Shown here one piece after another: positions 52,491-63,259 of a DNA stretch of 64,000 nucleotides (position 1 is its first letter; each line of letters begins with the position of its first letter). Origin of the DNA: Symbiodinium natans (taxonomy: Eukaryota > Sar > Dinophyceae > Suessiales > Symbiodiniaceae); assembly GCA_905221605.1 (NCBI GenBank), contig CAJNDS010000087.1:48104-112103 (forward strand), written 5' to 3'. The position numbers were made by a program, and so were the translations under genes. The notes beneath the pieces were generated by a model. That model saw only the letters and a list, made by a program, of their open reading frames with translations, was not told the origin of the DNA and searched no databases.

Positions 52491-53515
52491 ATGGACCAAC
52501 CTCTACATGTGAAGGCTCCTGTATGCAGTGTCTACTCGGATGCATTCCCTCTATATTGTACTCAATATGAAATATGGGCTTGGTGCCACGTGTGCGGAGA
52601 ATCCGGAAAAGCAACACAGATCAGAAAAGCCAAAAACCCGAAAACCCAAACATCCAAAAACAAGCTTGGATTGTTGGATTAGGGAGTCGCATTCGGGGTT
52701 AGTCCAAGTGTATTTTGCACTTTGTCTAAGCAATCTCACTTCCGAGAGTGCATCCATATCAGAATTTCATTAACATCCTAACTAGTCGCAACATGAACAT
52801 GGCTATAAATGGAGACCAAGTTGCGTGCTCGGAAAAATGTTGAATATAGGTTTTCTGTATATGAACACCCTGTATGTCTTTAATTCGCTAACACAAACAT
52901 GTGCGCGTGTTATGCGCAGGCGTTCATTCACGAGATTTAACATAAGCAGCTTGCATCTGTTAATATATAAGTTGCGCGGATTTTGAAAGAAGCTGAACAA
53001 GCATTTTCAAGAAGAACCACTAAAGGACGTTAGTGTACTCTTTCAAGAAGTGCCTCATTCATGAACACCCTTACCTTTCGATAACAAAGTGCCTTAGCTT
53101 TCTGATCGTCAACACATTATAACATTGTATCTCCCATTCGTGATGTGATAGTAGAGCCTACTAGAACCTCATTAACGTCTCAAGTGCTCCTCCTAACTAG
53201 CCTGCTCAATAAGGCAAAGGGATTTTGGACGTGTTCTGTGAAAGCAATAGGGCTCAGGTCCAATACATGGCCCTGAACAGTCCACTCGAGCGTCAGGGAC
53301 TTGCCGTGGTGAAGTGACATGTCGATTTTTTCTAGGGCGCATTTCATGATGTAGGGTGCGATTGAACTCTTACTGTAATCTTGCAAGCGGAACCCCCTGT
53401 AAGCATTCCAGGCAGAAGTGACAACCTCTGCACGACTGCACGGAGCACGGATACTTCTTTGGCTTGCAGGACGTGTGTGTTTATCCCTAGTGCACTGTAT
53501 GTTTTCCAGATTCTG
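52491..53515. other. No recognised gene
   Basis: Short frames only. Contains 'catgaacaccctta' phrases twice. Nothing further was seen. Confidence 0.35.
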
Positions 53516-54177
53516 GACCATACGGGCCATCCCCTTTTCAACTCAAAATCATCAAAATCCAAATAATACTCGAAACCCCAAAATCTAAAATTCAACTGAA
53601 TCAAAATCCAAACTTTCCTTAGAAATCCTCCGGCGAGGGAATTTTGGGTTGGAAACTCGAGGAATTTTGGATTCCAAAAAACCCCCCCCAAGGTTTGGAT
53701 TTTTGGAAACTCGAGCGGGAGCCTCAAAAATCGAGCTCCCGCTCGAGTTTCCGAAAATCCAAAAATCCCAAAAAACCCACCCCAAGGTTTGGATTTTTGG
53801 AAACTCGAGCGGGAGCACGAATTTTAGATTTTGAGGCTCCCGCTCGAGTTTCCAAAAATCCGAAACTTGGGTTGGAGTTTTTGGAATTTTGGATTTTTGA
53901 AAACTCGAGGAATTTTGGATTTTTTGGATTTTGAGGCTCCCGCTCGAGTTTCAAAAAATCCGAAACTTGGGTTGGAGTTTTTGGAATTTTGGATTTTTGG
54001 AAACTCGAGGAATTTTTGATTTTTGGATTTTGAGGCTCCCGCTCAAGTTTCCAAAAATCCGAACCTTGGGTTGGAATTTTTGGATTTTGGGATTTTTGGA
54101 AACTCGAGGAATTTTGGAGTGTTGGTCTTCCACCCCCTTCCTCGACAGACTGGAAATACAATTCCGGGGCCTGTCGT
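53516..54177. repeat. GGATTTTTGGAAACTCGAG foldback satellite
   Basis: Units of GGATTTTTGGAAACTCGAG and GAGGCTCCCGCTCGAGTTTC repeat in both orientations, about 10 copies, centred on CTCGAG. At 53,697-53,760 they form a hairpin with arms of about 26 bp. Open frames on both strands are repeat artefacts. Confidence 0.85.
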
Positions 54178-54255
54178 AGGGGGGGGGGTGACCATATATT
54201 TATATATATATATAGATATATTTATATATTTAAATATTTATAAATGTATATATTT
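54178..54255. repeat. G-run plus TATATTTA module
   Basis: 'GGGGGGGGGGtgacc' then imperfect (AT)n/TATTTA over about 60 nt. It is the same class as the modules at 47,943, 49,655 and 52,438. Confidence 0.65.
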
Positions 54256-57200
54256 GTAGTATCGCTCCAACTAGGCATTGCGATACGGTCGGCGACCAAC
54301 AACGGCACGCATACTTGGCCCACGGGCGGGAACAGTGCAGCACGGCGACGCACGTCAAGAAAAAAAGGCGGCCAGTCACAAGAATAGCAAGTATTAGCAA
54401 GTGCTCAAGCCACACAATGCCACACACACACACACACACACTCGCGAATTCGCCTCGGCTCCAGGCCAAGAAGCAGAGAACGTGACGAATCCTGTAATAA
54501 TATTTGATTGGTATTTTGCAGTAATAATATGAATAGTATTCCTGTTGTTCGCTGCATTTATAGCAGCGTACATTTTGCTTATAACAACAATTGACCAAGA
54601 ACTGTCTCTTCTTCCCACCTCCCCTCTTCTTACGCTGCTGGTTTAAGGTGTCGGGTTTACGGTTTACGGGTTGGCAGCGCTGGAGCTCTCCAGCATGTTC
54701 ACCTCGACCCGCGCTCGCTTTCCGCATCCGCAACCGGAGCGGACAGGAAACCCCGAGATGCACCACTCGGACCGCCGACTTGCAAATCCCATGGCTTGGG
54801 CTGGCAAGGAGGAGCGAACGGAACGATTCGTGATGCTAGTTCATCGAAAGACGTTATAAGATGCTAAAGGCATTGCTCTGTGAATCTTCTTAACGAGGTA
54901 CAAGTTCCTAAGTATCAAAACAGATTCTGAAGGTGCGGGTGACTACGTCCTCTTGTTCAATGTTTCGGTTTTCTTTTCTTCTTCTAAGGATCCAGATATT
55001 TCATATAGATTGATGCCGGCTCTTCACTCTTGACGCACCTCCGAGCTCGAAGATCTCCTTCTGCCGGTCCATGCTGCTGGCCCACACTACGGGAGCCTGG
55101 TCCATTGGGAGAGGAGAGAAAAGCAGAGACGGAGGCAGACGCTGGCAAAGGGGTTAGGGGAAGGCACTGCGAGCCTCCGAAGCACAGCCGGTCAGGCCTG
55201 CGGAGCTCGTGCGCATACACTAACTCACTAAGATGAAGCAAGGGCACAGCAAGACAGCAAGGGTGTGTTAAATGCTGCCCAAAGATGCAGGCTAAAACAC
55301 AGACCTGCGGCGTTGATGGCGGCCACGCTGCAAAGGCATCCGGAGCAGGAAGGCAGCTGGTCAAACCTGAGCCCACTTTTCATGAGAAACACAGGGATGA
55401 ATCAAAGAAGGAAGGTCCAGAATATGAATGGACCAAAGAGGCAGATGCTTGGCTGGATGTTTTGTAAGATGCTTGCAGCAAGGAGCTCTAGGCAGCACAC
55501 TTCACGGGGGCTTTTTGTGTTCGAGGGCCTCTGGACCTTTCGCCAGATCCGCCAGGCTTAAGCCGCTGCAGCGCATACGCACTAGCAGCCACTAGCAGCC
55601 ACTAGCAGCCACTAGCAGCCACTTGCAGCACTGGCACATCACAGCTTAAGCACCCTAACAACGCCTGTGCTCGAAGAGTCCCAGGTCAATGAACCCATCT
55701 GCTGGGAAGAAACCACCCAAACCGTCCTGACACAGAGATGTCCAATTAGTAAAAGACGGTCCCCGCGGAGTGCTCCGCAGAGTGCTCCCTGTCCTGGAAG
55801 ACCGGTCGCAGCCAGATCCTGCAATCTGCAGATATCTGCAGTGTCCGGGGTCAGCAAACCGCAACACAAGCACGTTGCCTGTACGCAACAAGATCAGCGC
55901 CACCGCTTTCTATCGGGGGCTCCCACTCGATGCTCAATGCCTCAGCACACGGCGCAGCTCAAATGCGGGGGTCTCTGAGTCTCCGAGTGCAAGGGGGCGC
56001 ACAAAGCGCCTCAACGCGTTGAGACTCTGTCACTGTTGTGGCGGATTGTAGCGGATCTGGTCTGACAGAGACATGCTTCGTGCTGAGACTCCCGGCCGTG
56101 CCCGGCTCTCCCTCCCCTTCCACGGCGATGCGTGCTTCGCCGCAGAGACCAGGGGCCACGGGCCCGGTCTGCCCAATGACCTTCCGTAGAACCCGAAAGT
56201 GGCCGGGGATTCGCCAAGTTGCGGGGGAATGTGCGCGATGTGCGGAAGCCATGCGACTCTTCATACTTCCGTATAAGTCCGTTAGTCCTGTTTGCCGAGC
56301 CTCAGCTGCTGGGCCTGCGCCAGCCTGGGACGAGACACTTGGACGGCGCTCTCGAGCAACGATGTCTCGCACTTGCAAGGTGTGATGATGGACACATGCT
56401 CGATGGCGAGTGGAAGCCGTGTGCAAGCTTTAAGCAGCGTCTTGGCAGCGGGAGTGGGTGTGCTTTCGTATACAGGTGTAGAAGCTGCCAGTCATGTTTT
56501 TTCTCCTTGTTGCTATCTCAGGCCCGAGGCTTGCAACACACAGACAGACAAGCTTCAACGGTAGGATGCAGCAAAATAGCTTCTAGTAAACCGATGTTTC
56601 TTTCTGCTTCCCTCTTTGTCGTGCGTTGAGGTAGGCTGTGCGCAATGGATCCTCTGTCAAGAAAAAAGGCTGTGCCCACCCCCCCTTGTCGGGGGGGTCG
56701 GGAAATAGGCGGCCCGTGCATTGCCAAGCTGCGAAAAACCTGACGTGACATCCCTGAACGCTTTGAACGTTCACAGATCCTATGCGTTTGCCACGGAGGC
56801 TTGAGACGGGCCTTGCGCGCACCAAAAGTGCACAGCGGAGGAATCGCCATTTGGGCGAAGCTGCACAGCAACGCAGCATGAGCGCTCTCGCTTGTGTCGA
56901 TGCAGTGTTCTGGAGTCGGGACTTATGCTAACACAGCAAGTGTAACTAACAAACCTTTGGCCGGAAAGGAACTGCTTTAGGAACACCCATGTTCAATTTG
57001 CCCGCTGGCCTCGTTGACAGCCCAAACACGGATCGTGTACACCTCAATGACACAGAATCAACAACCATCATGGTCCATCATGGTGAAGACGTCGAACAAG
57101 CATGGACAAGCTCTGAGCAAAGATATGCCAAGATACCGTGTTGCCAGACAAGTTCTTGAGTGTGACGGAGGGCTCCGGTGATGCTGGAGCGCTCGCGGTC

Positions 57201-57535
57201 CTGAACGAGTTTTCAAGTTTCCCCATTGCTCGAAGCCTTTGAGCCTTCGAAGTGCCTCGGCTCATCAGGCAAGTACCCCACAGGTGCCCCGGTCGAGATG
57301 CGGCCGCCGGATTGAGGCTCGCGCGCCTGACCATGGGAAGCACTTGAGGAGTTGTTTCTGCCAAAAGCTGCCAAGTATTTGAATGACATGAAGCACGCGA
57401 ACCTCGATCCGATACCCGCCTGAGCTCATGTGGGGGGGGGGGGGGCAGGATGGGTCTGGTGAAGAGCCATGGACCTTTACGTATAATGTGGGAATCCCTG
57501 GGTTTTGAGGGTAATCTTACATACAGATACAGAAT
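54256..57535. other. No recognised gene; contains a 10-bp tandem repeat at 55,578-55,626
   Basis: 'actagcagcc' is repeated about five times near 55,578-55,626. (CA)n lies at 54,423-54,442, and 'gggtttacggtttacggg', a degenerate telomere-like phrase, near 54,653. Frames up to about 160 codons on both strands show no domain. Confidence 0.35.
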
Positions 57536-57539
57536 GAAA

Positions 57540-58790
57540 CAAATCACACAAAAGACGCGCCAACATTAAAGCACAGACTTCCCGTCTCAGAAGCCGTTAT
57601 TCGATAACTCCTGAGAAAATGCAAAGTCCTCAGCGACTGGTCTATAATCCTAGAAATCAAACACACCAAGTGGGAGTAAGCCGCCAAATTTAAGCATAAC
57701 ACGCTGAGATCGAAGGTCTAAACCAAAAGCAACAACAGGTTCTACAAACGTTGAAGCCAAAAACCCAAACGAAAAGTAAAAGCTCAGCTGCATTATTTAC
57801 AAACCCTTGAACCAAGAACCAAAGTCCAACTTCCGACCTGCAAACGCTGAAATAGCACACTGGGTGGTGAGATCATCTGAAATCCTACCTATATAAGTAT
57901 TCGGGCGCAAGATTCAAAATCATGCAATGACTTTCACGACTTGAACTATTCATGCGCCGAGATCCGAGCCGTGAGACAACATTGAGAATCCGGAAGTCCT
58001 AAAGACTTATAATGTAAACAATTTCAGTACTCTACTAAATTTGACAAGTCAAGTGACCCCCCCCCCCCACTTGAGTAAGTTAGTAGGGAGTGGGACTTCA
58101 CAATCTAAATGGCCATGAATGAAAATGTCTGAACCCTACTCCTTTGTTCGATGATGTACATACCCCAAACAAAGCAAGAAACAAAGTATTTCAAGCACAT
58201 TAACTCAGTTTTAAGTACGTCAGCTAATGCAAACTTCTTGGTTAAGAATGTTTGCCGGGAGTAAATTTACATAGTAAGTCGTAACCCCTATCTAAACAGG
58301 GCATAGGGCTTGGATGATTTGTCCAAAAAACAATGAAACTCATCTATTGCAAGTTGTTAGGAAATTTCCATGTGCCGAAACCCGAGCCGTGAGACAACAT
58401 TGTGAAGCAGGATTCCCCAACGATTCAAAACATTTCAACAATGAACATAACAATACAGTTGTTTAGTGCCTGACAAACCAGCTGAATCTGGAGTAAGATT
58501 TCAATGATTTGAATGTCACCTAAGTAAACGACGTACAGCTTCCTCCTTCTTGGAAAAATTGAATCGGGAGTAGGGTTTAGACTTGAATGGCTCTTCCTTG
58601 GTTTGTTTCAATCCTATTCCTTCTTCAAATAGTCTAATAGGGCGGCGGATTTAAACAATTTTAGATACAAATCAATCCAGGTCTTCAATTGTTAGAGATA
58701 TTTCGACATTGCATGAATACAGTATATCTAAAGCACGGGAATTCGAGACGTGAGACATCATTTAAACAATTTTGTTGCTCTTTATTCATT
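57540..58790. repeat. Degenerate ~360-420 bp repeat with 'ccgagccgtgagacaacatt'
   Basis: The phrase occurs near 57,966, 58,383 and, altered, 58,744, with a further copy at 59,643 after an inserted block. 'gattcaaaacattcaa(c/t)aa' style text follows each. No gene was recognised. Confidence 0.6.
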
Positions 58791-58795
58791 GGCGC

Positions 58796-58808
58796 GCGCG
58801 CGCGCGCA
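58796..58808. repeat. (GC)n tract
   Basis: Six to seven uninterrupted CG dinucleotides, a classic Z-DNA-forming sequence. Confidence 0.7.
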
Positions 58809-58927
58809 AAAAAGACCACCCCCAACAGACTCCGGAAGAAAAAACACAAGGACCCCATGAAGAATAATGTGGCAGGCGCAGCGAGTTTGGCATGTCGCGA
58901 GCAAACCCCAGCGCGCGCTGCAGGAAG

Positions 58928-58957
58928 AAAACTGGTCACGATTTCGTGACCAGTTTT
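58928..58957. repeat. Perfect 14-bp-arm palindrome with 2-nt loop
   Basis: AAAACTGGTCACGA, TT, TCGTGACCAGTTTT. It looks like a bacterial terminator in shape, but nothing around it is bacterial. Confidence 0.9.
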
Positions 58958-59014
58958 TGGGGCCAACTACCTTTCCAAGTGCCATCTACAAAATTATGAG
59001 AGCAAAGTGGTCCT

Positions 59015-59105
59015 GTAGACCCCTAAACCCCAAACCTTAAGCCCCAACTCCAAACCCTAAAACCTAAACGCAACCCCCCAAGTCCAAAGCTTAAGCCCTA
59101 AACTT
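59015..59105 (-). repeat. Degenerate interstitial telomere-like tract (CCCTAAA)
   Basis: 'cccctaaaccccaaacctta', 'ccaaaccctaaaacctaaac' and related text are imperfect CCCTAAA units over about 90 bp. A second short tract lies at 60,003-60,024. Confidence 0.55.
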
Positions 59106-59239
59106 TGGCGCAGCGCTGAGGTCAGGGGAATGCAGGAAGCGTGGCAGGCGCAGCGAAATCGTGTCTGTTGACCAACCCCAGCGGTCGCATCCAGGAAGCA
59201 AACTGGCAACATGGACATAATCATCGTGCGGGCATGGAT

Positions 59240-59605
59240 GCCCCTGGATTTGTTTGCCCCGCCCCCCAAGATGGGCCCAAGATGGGCGCCAGAAGTGACA
59301 GACCGCGCTACTCTGCGTCCCCTACCCCTGCCACCTTCTACCCTGCCCCTGGCCTCTGCCGTGAAGTGCTAGCCCGTCCACCCCCTCCCTTCCAGCCCTA
59401 CCCCCTAAACCGCCTGGACTTGTTTGCCCTCCCCCCCAAGATGGGCCCAAAATGGGCCCCAAAAGTGATGGACTTGTTTGCCTGGAGTTGTTTGCCCCGC
59501 CCCCCAAGATGGGCCCAAGATGGGCCCCAGAAGTGACAGAAAGGCCTGGACTTGTTTGGTTTTTCCCCCAAGATGGGCCCAAGATGGGCCCCAGTATGTA
59601 CATTT
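59240..59605. repeat. ~60-bp tandem repeat 'CCCCAAGATGGGCCCAA'
   Basis: Four copies of 'ccccccaagatgggcccaag' followed by 'atgggccccagaagtgac' begin near 59,258, 59,431, 59,500 and 59,565. The unit is partly self-complementary (TGGGCCCA). Confidence 0.8.
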
Positions 59606-60116
59606 TTTCCAATATGTTAAATCCATTTCGGTGCGCCGAAACCCGAGCCGTGAGACAACATTGGGCACCCCTAATTCCCGACGATTAAAAAACATTCAAT
59701 AATTTCGAACTTGTTGAACACTCTAGACAATTAGATTGACACTCACTTGAAAAACAAGGAGTGCGATTTAGACCACATGACTCTCAATGCAACGTTTATG
59801 TCCCGCGCCTTTTCCAAACAATGTAACAGGGAGTCGGCGGAAGAGGATTTGAATAATACAGTGGCCCCTAATTGTGTTATATTGGCATTCTACTTGATTA
59901 GGGCATAGGATGACCAATTCAGCTTTGGAAAACAACAGCGCAGGACCGATATATGGTTGTGCGCTGTGCGTTCTAGCCCCCCCCCCCCCCCCAGGTAGTC
60001 TCCCCTAAACCAACCCCAAACCCTATGCGGAGATGGAACTTGTATTTCAAGGAAGGTTGCACAAAGGGCAATGACCCAAGGATGGGCAATGCGCCTTTCA
60101 GAAGAAAAAAATCATT
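59606..60116. other. No recognised gene
   Basis: Contains one further copy of the 'ccgagccgtgagacaacatt' phrase and a C-run at 59,977-59,992. Otherwise unremarkable. Confidence 0.35.
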
Positions 60117-60573
60117 GTGCGTGCGTGCGTGCGCGTGGGGGCGTGTGTGTGTGTGTGTGTCTCTGTGTGTCTCTGTGTGTGTGTGTGTGTGTCTCTGTGT
60201 GTGTGTGTGTGTGTGTCTGTGTGTGTGTGTGTCTGTGTGTGTGTGTGTGTCTCTGTGTGTGTGTGTGTGTCTCTGTGTGTGTGTGTGTGTGTGTCTCTGT
60301 GTGTGTGTGTGTGTCTCTGTGTGTGTCTCTGTGTGTGTCTCTGTGTGTGTGTCTCTGTGCGTGTCTCTGTGTGTGTCTGTGTGTGTGTGTGTCTCTGTGT
60401 GTGTCTCTGTGTTTGTCTCTGCGTGTGTCTCTGTGTGTGTCTCTGTGTCTCTGTGTCTCTGTGTCTCTGTGTGTGTCTCTGTGTCTGTGTGTCTCTGTGT
60501 GTGTGTGTGTGTGTCTCTGTGCGTTTCTCTGTGTGTGTCTCTGTGTGTGTCTCTGTGTGTGTGTGTGTGTTTT
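60117..60573. repeat. (TG)n/(TCTC TGTG) compound microsatellite
   Basis: About 450 bp of (TG)n interrupted by regularly spaced CTC ('gtgtgtctctgtgtgtg'). It abuts the leader of the plus-strand gag-type element. Confidence 0.95.
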
Positions 60574-60574
60574 T

Positions 60575-60955
60575 GGTTGGTTGGTCCAGGGTGAAATTCA
60601 GGGCTTCTGTTGGGGTGATTGGTTGGTTTCCCTGTTCCCCCTTTGGTTGCCCCCCGTAGGTTATGAGCCCAAATTAGGCTCCCGTTGGGTTTAAGTAAAA
60701 ATTCTGCCGTTGTTTGTGGCCATGGATATGCGGCGCCGTCGTTCTGAATCTGGACTGTCACCAGAGGCCAATGATGCCGAAGCGGAAGAACTGCAGGTGA
60801 CGGGGGTGAAAGGGCGCGACAAGAGCCCGCTGCACAAGCACTACTGGATGGAAGAGAGGTTGGAAGGCTGCCACCTGAAAGTCAATCCCAAACGGGTGGT
60901 GAAGTGGTTCCGCTACAGGCTGTGAATCCTTTCTGGAGTGACAGGGTGCAGGATG
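60575..60955 (+). pseudogene. 5' leader and gag N-terminus of the plus-strand retroelement copy
   Basis: The leader (60,575-60,722) and the start MDMRRRRSESGLSPEANDAE match the inverted copy at 1-400. The frame starting at 60,722 ends at 60,925, but the conserved NPFWSDRVQDE block lies in another frame just after 60,925, so an indel separates them. The copy is therefore damaged or mis-sequenced. Confidence 0.6.
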
Positions 60956-61139
60956 AGATTCGGCTGAGACAACAAAGGCCGTCAAGCCTTCCTGCAACTG
61001 CTACAGATAGGAGTGGTGAAGCACCAAGGAGGCCACCATCGCTGCCAGAACCGCGTGAGCTACAAGGTCCGTAACCAGCTGATCGTCCTTCGTCAGGAGT
61101 GATGGGAAAGATGGGAACTGATTCCTGACTCAAGAGTTA

Positions 61140-62500
61140 CTGACCCTACTAGAAATGGCACAGGTCAAGCACGCCATCAAGGAGCTTCTGCTACACACCA
61201 AGGAAATTGGAAGCAGGCTGCATAAAGTGGAAGAAGAATTATAGCTCTGCCACTTCTGGTTCGGCCTCTCAGCCAAGAAGTGCGGGGGTGGTAGATGGCA
61301 ACCTGGTCTCGCCGGTGGGAGTTAGTTTTGGAAGGCAGTATCCGGCAGGGCAGAAATTTTACACTGATGGTATAGGAGGCTTTTGGACTGTGACGCCAGA
61401 AGGGGACATGATACCCTTGGAGGTGTATGACCTACCAAGGAACTGTTCTTTGCTGCCGTTGTCGGAACTGGGAAATGAAGGAGAACAAAAAGTGGTTAAG
61501 GAAGAAGTGCCAATGCCGCACCTACCAGTGGGGAGGAAACCTCCTTTCACTTCCTCCACTACCTTATCCTCTACCTGGTTCTGGAGACATGGCTTATACT
61601 GGCGAAGGGCCAGGGCTCCGTCGGCACGAGATTTCGACAATGAGGCACTTGCAAGTAAAGCTTCCCGAACAACCTCTGGACCCTGGACACGACCAGTGCT
61701 CAGCAAAGCGTCGTATCTCGGAAAGGTCGAGTGGAAGCTCAAACCCTTTTATCCCATCAGCGGCGGGTAAATCCCGCAGGAACCAAGGCGCACCCACCTG
61801 GTTTTATGTCGGCAAGAGAAACATCGTCGCACGCAGATGGCGGAACCGCAGCTGGTTTCACGACGGTGGATGGAGTTCCATACAAGTGGAAAATGGTCGG
61901 TGGAAAACTGGAGATGGAAAAGATTCCAGTAAAACCGTCAACCGCTGGAACAGGTTCTGCATCGTTGCCGAAGGTCATGGGTGGTGTGGATTTGCCGAAA
62001 GGGGCAGTGGTTCCTCGCGCATCTCCAATGGGAGGATCACCTGGAAGGGATCGTCCGGAGGCTCTGGGGAAGCATGTTCTGAGTCTGCCACAACTGGCAG
62101 AATACACTCCAGGTAACCCTACAGCGCTGGGTGACTGGATCGTTACGATTCAACCAATGTTGTCTTCGCTGACAGACGAAAGAGTGGAGTGCGGTGGCAG
62201 TGTGTGTGTCACAGAGCCTATCAAGCATACACGAAATGGTTAAGTGTGTCGCCTCTAGAAAGGGCATCAAGTCTGAGCTGGAAGGGCCAGGTTTAATTCA
62301 TGCTGCGCACGTTTTGCTGGAGCAGAGAGCAGTGACTTTGCTGTTGCAAGCGATCCCGGATCGGTTACAAACCGAGATCGTTTCCTATGATATTTTACAA
62401 AGTGCTGACGGTATACCAGCCAGGTGGCGCAAACGAGCGCAGTACAATGCTGAACTTTTTGGCGCAACCAAACCTCAATTGCTGAGGCAATAAAAGGGGC
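61140..62500 (+). pseudogene. Gag-like region of the plus-strand retroelement, frameshifted
   Basis: Protein-like blocks follow one another in changing frames. GGFWTVTPEGDMIPLEVYDL lies at about 61,370-61,430. GKHVLSLPQLAEYTPGNPTA and LGDWIVTIQPMLSSL lie at about 62,070-62,175. LLEQRAVTLLLQAIPDRLQT and EIVSYDIL lie at about 62,316-62,400. The last two resemble the gag helical core of a family I recall as common in dinoflagellates (a DW-IxP-xSxLT segment, then LLLxAIPxxLQxEIVS). At least three indels separate the blocks. Confidence 0.5.
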
Positions 62501-63030
62501 GCGTCAATGGACGCAGTGGCGATCACGGCTGCGTGAACTCAGGGCGTCCGAACCGGACGCTCGACATTGCTTGCGAAACACCCAACGGTCCTCTTTCGAG
62601 TAGCTACTTTCCGGGAGAAATTGGGAGTAGACTACTCCCCAACCTCTGAAACTGCGACGCAACTGACTGAGATGTTACAAGCAGAGTTTGAGCTGCTGTT
62701 ACATAGCGCTGGTGATCAAGAAGCGAAGCAGGATTCTGAATCCAAGAAAAGGGCAAGGTTGAATAAGCTTCCACGCCAAAAAGTGCTGGTATCATTAGCA
62801 GTTGAGTCTCGGGAGATGTGTATTACCAGAGGCGGAACCCTGGTAACTCCTGAACAAGTAGATCCACTCGTGCCAATAGGCAAAGCGAGCGCTTTAGTTG
62901 GTCTCAGAGTACAGTGGCTTGGCGGTAAGTGCACAGCCTCACACCCTGTTCTGGGAGAACTTCGCGTTCGTAATCTGAATGGGCCCTTGTTTGGAAAAAG
63001 ATGCGGCGCTTCAGATAATTGATGAAATGG
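62500..63030 (+). pseudogene. Middle part of the same polyprotein
   Basis: TVLFRVATFREKLGVDYSPT then LTEMLQAEFELLLHSAGDQE continue the gag-type helical region in one open frame (62,567-63,022) with normal composition. After about 63,030 the match is lost until 63,260. Confidence 0.45.
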
Positions 63031-63259
63031 CTTGGCGCTCACCAAAGCAAGTGTTAAAGGTGGCACACATGGTGAAAGGTTGTCCTGTACAGTGACGTGG
63101 CCGTAAAGGCGGTACTTACGCTTCTCCGGCGGCCCCTGCTCCACCCCTGCTCCACCCCGAAGCGCTGGGCGCATCTCGTACCTGCTCTGGGGAGTCGAAA
63201 GGTCCCTTCTAAAAACCCTTTATCGACCTCGGCCAAGGTGCTCTCCCTGTGCCCGGAGC

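Noticed and set aside
57670-57720. Phrase 'aaatttaagcataacacgctga' resembling the start of large-subunit rRNA
   Set aside because: The resemblance is limited to about 15 nt and the following sequence does not match rRNA. It lies inside a degenerate repeat.
58928-58958. Rho-independent terminator shape
   Set aside because: Hairpin plus T-run fits the form, but nothing bacterial surrounds it, so it is reported only as a palindrome.
60025-60761. Frames of 180-260 codons rich in Val-Cys-Ser or Thr-His
   Set aside because: They translate the TG/CTC microsatellite.
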